DNA from: Chitinispirillales bacterium
Lineage (GTDB): Bacteria; Fibrobacterota; Chitinivibrionia; Chitinivibrionales; Chitinispirillaceae
Reading direction: 5' to 3'
Length of the DNA: 64,000 nt
NCBI GenBank assembly: GCA_031254105.1
Contig: JAIRVB010000021.1
Span: 62,001 to 126,000 of the forward strand
In this document: piece by piece, positions 8,708 to 16,641 of the stretch
Layout of the letters: the number at the start of each line of letters is the position of its first letter
Numbering within the stretch: position 1 is the first letter of the stretch
Translations under genes and position numbers: made by a program
The notes under the pieces: model-generated
What the model saw: the letters and a program-made list of their open reading frames with translations, nothing else
The model's database searches: none
What the model was told of the DNA's origin: nothing

Positions 8708-10489
8708 ATGAAGCTTAAAGCAAATATAGCCGTTTTCTGTGTAATGTTGATTCCCGTGCTTGCGGGCGCGGAAGTGCTTCTGAAAGCGGATTTTAATAAC
8801 CACTCTGAGGGTCAATATACAAGAGCCATGGCTACATCTGATTTTCCTTACCCCGGTTATACCTGGTTCAGTAACAATTTAGAGGCTGGGCGCGGGGAGA
8901 TCGTGACAGGAAAAGAGGGCGCCGGCAATGCTTTACGGCTGCTCTACCCGGCAGGTGAAATCGGTTCCGCCAGTACTGTGCAGATACGCGCCGCTCTCAG
9001 CAAGGCGGTTGATACCGCGTGGGCGAGCTATTGGGTGAAATTTGATGACCCGTTTGATTTTGTGAGGGGAGGCAAACTTCCCGGACTCTGCGGAGGTCAG
9101 TGCATCACCGGAGGAAACAACGCGGACGGCTACAACGGCTGGAGCGCGCGTGTCATGTGGAGGCCCGCGGGTGTGGCGGTACAGTATATGTATTATTTGA
9201 CAAACACTGGTTATGGGGAAGATTTGGTCTTTAATAAATCCGCTCCCAAAAAATTGTTTACACCGGGAAAGTGGCACCGGTTAAATACCCAGATAATTAT
9301 GAATACCCCGCAGGCTGCCGATGGAACTATACGCAGCTGGTTTGACGGAGAGCTTGCGATGGAACGTACAAATATTATTATCAGAAATATTGACACTCTC
9401 AAAACCAATCTATTTTACATATCCACATTCTTTGGAGGAAGCGATTTAACATGGGCTCCTCCTGAAAACACGTACATAACGTTTGATGATTTTTTAGTGA
9501 TATCAGAACCGGTTTCATCACCGTATCCTCAGACGCTTTACAATCTATCCGCGACAAGCGGCAGAGTACCGTTTACGGTTTCAACGGACGGTTCAGCCAG
9601 TCTCGGAACCAATCTTGAGCATACAATTAACTTTGGAAACGGTACCGTAACAGCGGGCCCAAAGGCCTCAGTGGTGTACAGTAAACCGGGAATTTACAAC
9701 TTTACCTACAGTGTCAACAATAATCGGGGCGAATCCATTGTGGGCAGAAACGTTTTTGCTCTTGACACTTTTGATCTTATGTGCGACAGCGCGTGGCAAA
9801 GTATGGCGCTCAGGGATACCATGAAATCAACAACTGATACGTTGCGCATGTATTTGACGATACTTGACACTACCGCAAGAATATTAGTTGGCCTGTCTAC
9901 AAACGCTGAGCCAACTCATGAGAGTCATTTTTATGGAATACTTAAATATGAAAACGGAGGCTTCAGCGCTATAGATGGTAACATTAACGGTAACTATGTC
10001 GATGCGGCGGAACCAATTGAGGCGGGAGCCGGTACTTACAGGATCACTTTTGTATGCGATTTCTCCCCGCCTTCCAATGATAGAACATACAGTGTATGGG
10101 TCAATGACGCAGTTGTAGGAGAGAATCTGCGCAGGCGCGGTTTTGCCTCCTCGGTAAGTACGTACGGAACGTGGGCGTCTAAAGATCAGGCTGCTATACT
10201 GCACATAGACGAATGGGAGCGGCATATTTCTATAAGTAAACCAAACCGTCAAACGCCGTCAACTGTAAAGAAACTGCCAAAAGTAGCGCCGCGCAAAAAT
10301 GGAATACTGTTCGGAGCTTCAGCGCAAGCATCGGAGATCGAAATGTATAACGCCAGAGGTATATTGATTAAACGTGTGACTGCCAACGCTAAAAAAGAAT
10401 CTTTTGTACCGGTAAAGTCTAAAGGGGTGTATTTGTACAGGATTAAGACTGGCGGGGAGGTTTATAGAGGGTCGGCGGTGGTAAAATAA
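8708..10489 (+). CDS. Secreted polysaccharide lyase family 14-like protein with C-terminal sorting domain
   Basis: The ATG at 8708 follows a strong AAAGGAGG site and starts a clean signal peptide (MKLKANIAVF...LAGA). Residues about 22-275 resemble the PL14 alginate-lyase fold: FDFVRGGKLPGLCGG, WSARVMWRPAG, the FTPGKWHRL strand and an ITFDDFLVIS end. A PKD-like beta domain follows (about 280-360), then a second beta-rich domain (about 370-520). The final 60 residues (IEMYNARGILIKRV ... GVYLYRIKTG) look like a type IX/Por-like sorting tail. Likely acts outside the cell on uronate-containing polysaccharide. Substrate is not provable from sequence. Confidence 0.75.
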   Translation: MKLKANIAVFCVMLIPVLAGAEVLLKADFNNHSEGQYTRAMATSDFPYPGYTWFSNNLEAGRGEIVTGKEGAGNALRLLYPAGEIGSASTVQIRAALSKAVDTAWASYWVKFDDPFDFVRGGKLPGLCGGQCITGGNNADGYNGWSARVMWRPAGVAVQYMYYLTNTGYGEDLVFNKSAPKKLFTPGKWHRLNTQIIMNTPQAADGTIRSWFDGELAMERTNIIIRNIDTLKTNLFYISTFFGGSDLTWAPPENTYITFDDFLVISEPVSSPYPQTLYNLSATSGRVPFTVSTDGSASLGTNLEHTINFGNGTVTAGPKASVVYSKPGIYNFTYSVNNNRGESIVGRNVFALDTFDLMCDSAWQSMALRDTMKSTTDTLRMYLTILDTTARILVGLSTNAEPTHESHFYGILKYENGGFSAIDGNINGNYVDAAEPIEAGAGTYRITFVCDFSPPSNDRTYSVWVNDAVVGENLRRRGFASSVSTYGTWASKDQAAILHIDEWERHISISKPNRQTPSTVKKLPKVAPRKNGILFGASAQASEIEMYNARGILIKRVTANAKKESFVPVKSKGVYLYRIKTGGEVYRGSAVVK

Positions 10490-10763
10490 TATTATAAACA
10501 ATTCCTTATTGAAGAATACGATCGTAATAAAAGAACCGACAAAATGTATAACTGTCCCGTACGTGATGTGACAACCGAGAGTTATTGGGATTTTATGAAT
10601 AAAGAGATCCCGGAGGAAAAAAACGTTTTTACACCAGAAATAATAAAAGCTATTAAAGGAGAGGATTAAATTGAGCATCCCATTGGAGGATTACGTTAAA
10701 TATGCTCCTCTAATTTCCAGTGATTTGAACATAATCGGTTTACCTTCTGCTTGTAAAATGTAA
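10490..10763 (+). pseudogene. Two short coding remnants with no intact start
   Basis: In the frame of the preceding gene, directly after its TAA, 59 codons stay open to TAA 10667-10669. They have protein-like composition (RDVTTESYWDFMNKEIPEEK is part of it). The only ATG is internal, at 10544. One base later, behind GGAGAGG, a TTG at 10671 opens 30 codons to TAA 10761-10763 (MSIPLEDYVKYAPLISSDLN...). The spacing looks like a translationally coupled gene pair whose bodies were lost. I recognise neither family. The rest of the gap up to 10886 shows nothing. Confidence 0.35.
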
Positions 10764-10885
10764 TTGATTAAAAAATCTACGCTTGTCCGGTTTTTCCATT
10801 CCGATTTACAAGAAATGTGCCAAAAGCACACCGTCCGCATCAATTCATTATATTATATTTATCAGTTACAGAAAGGTACGGCCGC

Positions 10886-11566
10886 ATGGACAACGATTTT
10901 GGCCTTGAATCCCGTTTGCAGCAGATGCGCGGTAAAATAGAGACTGCCTGCATTCGCGCGGGCCGCAGGGTGGAGTCTGTGCGCCTTATCGCTGTTACCA
11001 AAAATCATACGGCAGCCACAGTGCAAAAACTTATTGATCTTGGCGTAACCGATATTGGAGAGAACAGAGTTCAGGAAATCGAACAGAAGCAGCCGCAGCT
11101 TACAGGCAATTTCACGCTCCACATGATAGGGCATCTGCAGACTAACAAGGCGCAGAAAGTGTGGCCTCTTGTTGGGTGGATTCAGTCGGTTGACAGGGAA
11201 AAGCTTGTGCAAAGGCTTGAGTCGATTTATACCGGCGGCCCTAAAAAAAGTGTTCTTGTTGAAGTGAACACCTCTGGTGAGGAGTCTAAATCAGGATGTT
11301 CTCCTGAGGATTGCAAGCGGTTATGCGAACTTGTGGCTCAAAGTAAAGCGCTTGAGCTAAACGGACTCATGACCATAGGCCCCCTTGGGGGCGATGAGCG
11401 CAGCGTAAAGGGCGCGTTTGCGCTTTTACGGGATCTGTCGGAAAAAAGTTGTTACTGGATAAAACGGCCGGAACTCTCAATGGGGATGAGCGGCGATTTT
11501 GAATGGGCGATAGAACAGGGATCTACGATGGTGCGGATAGGTACTGCTCTTGTAGGTGAAAGATAA
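10886..11566 (+). CDS. yggS: YggS-family PLP-binding protein (PLP homeostasis)
   Basis: A cytoplasmic single-domain TIM-barrel protein of the alanine-racemase N-terminal fold that binds pyridoxal phosphate. The PLP lysine lies in LIAVTKNHT. Further motifs are IGENRVQE, HMIGHLQTNK, VEVNTSGEESKSG, GLMTIGP and LSMGMSGDFEWAIEQGST with the phosphate-binding VRIGTALVG end. The start at 10886 follows AAAGG and gives the family-typical length (226). It heads a run yggS-divIVA-yggU, a neighbourhood common near cell-division genes. Confidence 0.93.
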   Translation: MDNDFGLESRLQQMRGKIETACIRAGRRVESVRLIAVTKNHTAATVQKLIDLGVTDIGENRVQEIEQKQPQLTGNFTLHMIGHLQTNKAQKVWPLVGWIQSVDREKLVQRLESIYTGGPKKSVLVEVNTSGEESKSGCSPEDCKRLCELVAQSKALELNGLMTIGPLGGDERSVKGAFALLRDLSEKSCYWIKRPELSMGMSGDFEWAIEQGSTMVRIGTALVGER

Positions 11567-11605
11567 GGCAATGACAAATAAAACAAACACAAAAAGATAT
11601 CCGAT

Positions 11606-11758
11606 GTAAGGACGGCAACCTGCCGCCTGTCTTGGCAGCAAAGGTAATATAAGGATGGCCTATATCCACCCGCACACCGGCAAGCTGGAGCAGGCAATCT
11701 GCCGTCCGCCTGTGTTTTATGGCAAAGACAATGTAAGGGCGATCTAAAATCACCCGCA
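11606..11758. repeat. Cluster of REP-like palindrome units
   Basis: Between yggS and divIVA there are four partial hairpin units with the family frame. These are GTAAGGACGGCAACC..GCCGCC (11606-11628), ATAAGGATGGCC..ATCCACCCGC (11649-11673), GGCAATCTGCCGTCCGCC (11692-11710) and GTAAGGGCGAT..ATCACCCGC (11733-11758). The first and third overlap tails reading TGT(C)TT(GGCAGCAAAG) and TGTTTTATGGCAAAG, suggesting tandem duplication of a larger unit. Confidence 0.6.
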
Positions 11759-11780
11759 AACTAATAAACGAGGATAAAAA

Positions 11781-12398
11781 ATGCGTATTACGCCTCTTGA
11801 CATTAGAAAGCAGCCTTTCCCCAAAGTTTTTCGGGGATTTGATCCGGACGCGGTTAACAGCTTCCTTGAAATGGTGGCCGGAGAGTTTGAGGGTATTATA
11901 CGTCAAAACAGCGAATTTGCCACTCAGCTCAAAGTTATGGAGCAGCAGCTTGAAAGCTATACCAGAATTGAACGGGTGCTGAACGAGACGCTTATAACCG
12001 CTCAGAGAAGCAGTGACGAAGCGAAAGTAAACGCGCAGAAAGAGGCCGAACTTATCATAAAGGATGCGCAGATCCGCGCCGATCGTTATGAGAGCGATAC
12101 GCGCAAGCGGGTAGATATTCTTTCAAATGAGATTACCTCTATCCGCAATCAGCGCGACAGCTTTTTGGCAAGATTCAGGGCGATGCTCTCTACTCAGCTT
12201 AATTTACTTGAGGTGATAAGCGGCGAGCTGCGCAGCGGCGATGATCAGCTTGCACAGCCTCAGGAGCGTCCGGCTGAGCCTGAGCGGCAAACTCAGTATC
12301 AGCAGCTTAAAACAAGCGCGTCTATTATAAAAGATGATTACAGCGATGATGACGAGATAGTTGATGATGTACCGCCTCAGCCTGTTATTATTGGTTAA
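11781..12398 (+). CDS. divIVA: DivIVA-domain protein
   Basis: The N-terminus (MRITPLDIRKQPFPKVFRGF, DPDAVNSFLEMV) is the classical DivIVA membrane-curvature/lipid-binding segment. A coiled coil of about 100 residues follows (about 45-145), rich in Glu, Gln and Arg, then an acidic, disordered tail. Role: polar/septal scaffold recruiting partners in division or cell-wall synthesis. It follows yggS and precedes yggU, the gene order familiar from other phyla. Start has GAGGATAAAAA ahead of ATG. Confidence 0.9.
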   Translation: MRITPLDIRKQPFPKVFRGFDPDAVNSFLEMVAGEFEGIIRQNSEFATQLKVMEQQLESYTRIERVLNETLITAQRSSDEAKVNAQKEAELIIKDAQIRADRYESDTRKRVDILSNEITSIRNQRDSFLARFRAMLSTQLNLLEVISGELRSGDDQLAQPQERPAEPERQTQYQQLKTSASIIKDDYSDDDEIVDDVPPQPVIIG

Positions 12399-12400
12399 AT

Positions 12401-12880
12401 ATGGCTTCAGCGGCTCTTGAGGTAAGACTTAAACCTCGCGCAATCCGCTGTTTGGTCAAAGTTTGCGGTTCGTTTAGTCTGGAAATTTCGGTAACATCGC
12501 CTCCTGTTGACAATAAAGCAAATGAACAGCTTATAGGACTTTTAGCGGATGCCCTTGGGGTTAGCCGCGGAATGATCTCCATTATCAAAGGTAAACACAA
12601 CCGAAATAAGGTTGTACGGGTTGATGGGGTTACTTACGGAAGCGGAGTTGGAGATTGCGGTGGAGAAAATGAAGAGTGGGCAACGGCAGCGCTTTCGCAT
12701 TTATCATTTATCATTTTTTATTTCAGAAAATGTCCCGCTAAACCAATCAATGTTCCTAAAACTGCAGCCATTGTCAAAATAACCGGTACGGCTTTCCTGT
12801 CCTGCGCCGAAACTAAAACTACAACAGGTAAGGCAAATGCGACAGAGATCAAACCTCCCTGCAACCACCAAACAATATGA
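12401..12880 (+). CDS. yggU: YggU/DUF167 protein, probably frameshifted near its C-terminus
   Basis: Residues 1-76 are a typical DUF167 domain (LEVRLKPRA, SPPVDNKANEQLIGLLADALGV, ISIIKGKHNRNKVVRVDG). After the GGGG run at 12626-12629 the frame loses family character and runs 160 bp antisense through the convergent gene at 12718-13035. One base fewer in that run would read LLTEAELEIAVEKMKSGQ, a natural C-terminal helix. So either a +1 mutation/sequence error or a lost stop explains the abnormal 159-residue length. Function of the family is unknown. Confidence 0.7.
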   Translation: MASAALEVRLKPRAIRCLVKVCGSFSLEISVTSPPVDNKANEQLIGLLADALGVSRGMISIIKGKHNRNKVVRVDGVTYGSGVGDCGGENEEWATAALSHLSFIIFYFRKCPAKPINVPKTAAIVKITGTAFLSCAETKTTTGKANATEIKPPCNHQTI

Positions 12881-13035
12881 GGCAAGTCAATATTCACAAT
12901 GATAATTGATATAAAAAAATATTGCAGAAACGCGGAAATAGTTGCCCGTCTGTCCAATTTCTGAATTACCATAGGAATAATGTCAATAACTCCTGCTGCA
13001 ATTCCAATTATTGCGGATAATAATAATGTGTCCAT
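12718..13035 (-). CDS. Small inner-membrane protein of unknown function
   Basis: About 105 residues with three to four hydrophobic segments (about 4-25, 36-52, 56-78, 86-103) and a short basic loop QKLDRRAT after the first. The ATG at 13035 is preceded by GAGG at the correct distance; a GTG two codons earlier overlaps that site and is less likely. Not recognised. It is convergent with yggU and overlapped by its aberrant tail. Confidence 0.65.
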   Translation of the reverse strand: MDTLLLSAIIGIAAGVIDIIPMVIQKLDRRATISAFLQYFFISIIIVNIDLPHIVWWLQGGLISVAFALPVVVLVSAQDRKAVPVILTMAAVLGTLIGLAGHFLK

Positions 13036-13220
13036 ATTCACCTCGTTTTAATTTAACTTTGCCCGTTTCGTTTATAAAAAAATTCTGTTTCTATTCGAAC
13101 TGTCGTCCGCGCATTGCGCCAAGCCGTTTGTGCCTGTTGCGCAACTCGTTTTAAAGTTACTAAACTAATTTGCAAACATCCTTCATAGTTTTATTTTTTA
13201 TATATACAAGGAGAAAAGAT

Positions 13221-13376
13221 TTCACTCTCAAGATATTTTATACAGCCAGCATAGACGCTCTAGTGCCCCAAGATAATTTTTATCGCCATATTGACCGCAG
13301 CCTTAATCTTTATTTCCTATACAAATCTATCTTAAAATACTATGGCAACGAAGGTCACGCAAGCATCAATCCATAA
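13221..13376 (+). pseudogene. N-terminal remnant of an IS1182-type transposase
   Basis: About 50 residues (YTASIDALVPQDNFYRHID, then LYKSILKYYGNEGHASINP) match the start of IS1182-family transposases, which read LVP.DH..R.ID...DLSFLY......Y...GRPSIDP. The frame stops right after INP where PVVLFK would follow, and no DDE catalytic region remains. The reading frame opens at 13170 with unrelated residues. No inverted repeats were recognised. Confidence 0.55.
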
Positions 13377-13423
13377 TAAACAAAGGTATGAAATATTCCC
13401 ACGCGTCAACGCAAGAAAATAAA

Positions 13424-13637
13424 GGATTCAGAACTCAGAGCTTAGGATTAAGAATTGAGGCCCTGGATTACTTAGCCCGAATATGGATTATATTGAAAGC
13501 ATACAATAAGCCGCCGGATTTATGAGGTACAGTTTTTTATAATTCAAGCGATGCTATTTTTTCTGCTTTAACTAAGTTCTGAGTTCTGAGCTCTATTTTT
13601 TTTCCATATAAGGCTATGAATGTTTATATATTCATAG
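13424..13637. repeat. Micro-repeats (GAACTCAGAGCTTAG type) and a palindrome
   Basis: ATTCAGAACTCAGAGCTTAG near 13424 and AAGTTCTGAGTTCTGAGCTC near 13575 are inverted copies of one micro-repeat about 130 bp apart. A third piece, AGAGCTTAGAGTTCC, occurs near 37957. CTATGAAT/ATTCATAG at 13614-13637 forms an 8-bp hairpin behind a T-run. Apart from the transposase remnant, nothing else is seen between 13036 and 13693. Confidence 0.5.
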
Positions 13638-13693
13638 TATTGTAGGGTTAAGCCCTTAAAATAGTTCCTAAAGTAACTTAAAATGGGGGAGAT

Positions 13694-16357
13694 ATGCAAA
13701 AGCTGCCATCTTTGGCGTTGTCTGCGGTTCTGGCGCTTCAGTTGTGCGTTACAGCCACGGCTCAGCAGGAGTACAAATGGGGCAATGTGGTGATGGGCGG
13801 AGGCGGGTTTGTGTCCGCGATAATCACCTCAAAAACAGAAAAAAATATCATATACGCCCGTACAGATGTTGGCGGAGCGTACAAATGGATAGAGGCGGAT
13901 AAATCGTGGGTAAACATTACCGATTGGGCCGGCCCCCTAAATACCGGCGTCTTTGGCGTTGAGGCGCTGGCGCTCGACCCCTCAAATTCGGCGCGGGTTT
14001 ATATGCTTGTGGGAACTGAGTACTGGGATCAGGGGAAGACAATGATCTTGCGCTCAGATAACTACGGGCAGACCTTTGAAACAATAGATGTGACAAGCCA
14101 GTTCAAGACACACGGCAACGGATATGGCCGGCAGAACGGCGAACGGCTTGCAGTTGACCCTAACGACCCAAACATCCTCCTGTGCGGAACACGCAATAAT
14201 GGTTTGTGGAAGAGTAAGGACAGGGGCAGCACGTGGAGCAAGGTCGCAAGCGCGCCTGAGCTTGCGAACAATCTTGGCATATGCTTTGTGCTTTTTGATC
14301 CAAATAAAACTGCGAATAATATGACCTCCCGCATTTACATGGGATTATCAAGCCCTTCGAATAACCTCTACGTGAGCGATGACGTCGGCGTAACTTGGGA
14401 GCTTGCTGCTTTCCCGCCGCTGACAAGAAACTTGATGCCGCAGAGGGCTGTGCTCACACCCGGCGGACGGTTTCTGTATGTTGCGGCGGCGGACGGAGCC
14501 GGACCCGGTTTTGACACCGGAGTAAAGATTAGCCGCGGCGCGGTTTTGAGATATGATACGCAGGAAAAAACTTGGTTGAATATCTCTCCTGAGAACTGGG
14601 TTGACGATCCGCCGCATCCGCAGTTCCCCAACCAGACAGACCACGACGCGCACTTTGGCGGGTTCGGCGGGATAACAATGAATCCAAGCGACTCCAATCA
14701 TATCATAGTATCAAGCATAAACACATGGAAACCGCAGTTCTGGGATGGTACAGGCCGTATCGCGCACGGAGACAAAATATTTGCCACTACTAACGGCGGC
14801 GATAATTGGATCAGCGTCTTCGGCGATTTGAATGACGACCATACACCCACCGGTACCGAGCAGACGGCTGTACTGTACAAAAACGGCTACAACTGGATTG
14901 AGGGCGAAGAGGGCGGCAGAGGCGAGAGCATCCACTGGGCTGGGAGCATTGAGTTTGATCCGTTTAATTCTAAGAGAGTGTTCGTGACATCAGGAAACGG
15001 TATTTACATGGCGGATAATTTTTCGGCGGGTCAACGGTTTCGTTTTAACTTTACAGCTGCAGGGATTGAGGAAACAGTGCCAATGGATTTGGTGAGCATC
15101 CCCGGCGGCCCGCTTATTACTGTAATAATGGACTATGACGGTTTTGTACATCACGACATAAGCAAGCCTGTTTCAGGCAGCCGCCACAGTCCGCAGATGG
15201 GGTCAACCTGGAGCGTTGATTACGCCAAACTTCAGCCCAATATTGTTGTGCGCGGGGGCGGTAACAACAATACACCAGGCCATAATGATTACAGGTTCCC
15301 GTTGTACTATTCGGAAGATACCGGCAGTACATGGAAGGCGTTGGCAACCGATCCCTGTCCCGGCCAACACTATGAAGGCAGGGTTGCTGTCTCCTCCGAT
15401 GGCCGCGTTGTATTATGGGCTCCCAAAGAGAGGAATGTAATCTACCGCAGCGCCGATTGGGGCGCTAATTGGACTGCAAGTACCGGTATCTCTTCAAGCA
15501 TACCTTTCCAAAAGGCCGATCCTGTTGATCCTGCGGTGTTTTATGCGTTTTCCGGCGGAAGAGTTTTCGTAAGCGATGATACCGGAAAAACATTTACAGC
15601 AGGCAGCGCTCTTAACAACGTCTCGTGGACAAAGGATTTACAGGTGACTCCGGGAGTCAAGGGGCACGTTTGGGTAGTTGGAGTCGGCTGGGATGAGAAA
15701 ACACAGGAGAATCCTGTTACCGGCTCTCTCATGCGTTCTGTTGACGGGGGGCTTACATTCCACAGCGTTGATCCTGACACCGACCCTGCATATACGCAAA
15801 AAGTTCAGCACGCGGAAGCTGTTGGTTTTGGCAAGGCAGCGCCCGGCGCAGCGTATCCTGCAATTTATTTGTATGGGACAATTAATAATGTGAGAGGCGT
15901 CTGGCAATCAATAGACGAAGCAAAGAGCTGGACGCGCGTAGATGATGACATGCACCGTTACGGTTCTTTAGCAAACGGCAATTTCGTGCGCGGCGACATG
16001 AACACCTTTGGCGTAGTATACCGCTCTACAGCCGGACGCGGAATCGCGGCCCGCATGCCTGCTGAGTGGCTTAACAACCAAACTGCTTCCACCCGTTATA
16101 CAGTAAAGGCGCGCCGTTCGCCTAATGTTAAGCTAAACGGTCAGCTTCTGACGCTTCGTCCCTCAAACGGACCTCTTAACGTAAGGATATATAACCTTAA
16201 GGGAAGGCTCCTGTTTAACAGGACATACAACAGCGCCATCACCCTCAAAACCCGTGACTTAGTAAAATCTAAGGGAAGTTATATAATTTCGGTACGTAAC
16301 GGTTCAAAGGAGATGGTTTTTAATAGTAAATTGACATTAGTGTCAAATTACAAATAA
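13694..16357 (+). CDS. Secreted GH74-type xyloglucanase
   Basis: Signal peptide residues 1-23 (ends TATA-QQ). The rest up to about 800 is a twin seven-bladed propeller rich in Asp-box motifs (SKDRGSTWSKV, SDDTGKTF, SVDGGLTF, SEDTGSTW). The GH74 catalytic aspartates are in place: D58 in IIYARTDVGGAYKW and D422 in GSIEFDPFNS. Inferred activity is endo-hydrolysis of xyloglucan outside the cell. The last 75 residues (LNVRIYNLKGRLLF ... KSKGSYIISVRNG) form a sorting-type tail similar to that of the PL14-like protein. Length (887) suits a GH74 plus tail. GGGGGAG precedes the ATG. Confidence 0.88.
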   Translation: MQKLPSLALSAVLALQLCVTATAQQEYKWGNVVMGGGGFVSAIITSKTEKNIIYARTDVGGAYKWIEADKSWVNITDWAGPLNTGVFGVEALALDPSNSARVYMLVGTEYWDQGKTMILRSDNYGQTFETIDVTSQFKTHGNGYGRQNGERLAVDPNDPNILLCGTRNNGLWKSKDRGSTWSKVASAPELANNLGICFVLFDPNKTANNMTSRIYMGLSSPSNNLYVSDDVGVTWELAAFPPLTRNLMPQRAVLTPGGRFLYVAAADGAGPGFDTGVKISRGAVLRYDTQEKTWLNISPENWVDDPPHPQFPNQTDHDAHFGGFGGITMNPSDSNHIIVSSINTWKPQFWDGTGRIAHGDKIFATTNGGDNWISVFGDLNDDHTPTGTEQTAVLYKNGYNWIEGEEGGRGESIHWAGSIEFDPFNSKRVFVTSGNGIYMADNFSAGQRFRFNFTAAGIEETVPMDLVSIPGGPLITVIMDYDGFVHHDISKPVSGSRHSPQMGSTWSVDYAKLQPNIVVRGGGNNNTPGHNDYRFPLYYSEDTGSTWKALATDPCPGQHYEGRVAVSSDGRVVLWAPKERNVIYRSADWGANWTASTGISSSIPFQKADPVDPAVFYAFSGGRVFVSDDTGKTFTAGSALNNVSWTKDLQVTPGVKGHVWVVGVGWDEKTQENPVTGSLMRSVDGGLTFHSVDPDTDPAYTQKVQHAEAVGFGKAAPGAAYPAIYLYGTINNVRGVWQSIDEAKSWTRVDDDMHRYGSLANGNFVRGDMNTFGVVYRSTAGRGIAARMPAEWLNNQTASTRYTVKARRSPNVKLNGQLLTLRPSNGPLNVRIYNLKGRLLFNRTYNSAITLKTRDLVKSKGSYIISVRNGSKEMVFNSKLTLVSNYK

Positions 16358-16367
16358 TTTTTCGCAG

Positions 16368-16386
16368 GGGCGGCCATTGGCCGCCC
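16368..16386. repeat. REP-like palindrome, GGGCGGCC type
   Basis: GGGCGGCCATTGGCCGCCC with flanks GCAG and GCATTTTTACG. It lies 10 bp after the xyloglucanase stop. The following TTTTT would let it act as a terminator for that gene. Confidence 0.7.
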
Positions 16387-16415
16387 GCATTTTTACGCAG
16401 ATATATATTATGATC

Positions 16416-16574
16416 GTTGATAATATACGAATATGTGGATAACGGATGAAAACGTTCATTTTAATAAACATGGTGGGATTTGGTAATTTACTGGTACAGT
16501 GCAGCGGGCAAGATGCCCATTTGAATATTTGGTAATATACGGGTACGTGAGTAACGGGCGGTCAATGATCGCCC
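16416..16574. repeat. Three tandem units, each a conserved flank plus a different palindrome
   Basis: Units start near 16416, 16478 and 16528. Each has a flank of the form TTGGTAATATACGGGTACGTG, varying slightly, then a hairpin: GATGAAAACGTTCAT, GGGCAAGATGCCC, and GGGCGGTCAATGATCGCCC (16556-16574). The flank is conserved while the hairpin changes. They fill the gap between the xyloglucanase and the next gene. Confidence 0.6.
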
Positions 16575-16641
16575 CTGCGGCGGAAAATTTGGTGGGGTGG
16601 GTGGGATGTAAAATATGCACAATTATTTGTTAAGGAATATT

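Noticed and set aside
14062-14701. Several antisense frames over the xyloglucanase
   Set aside because: Shadows caused by the GC-rich third positions of the propeller repeats.
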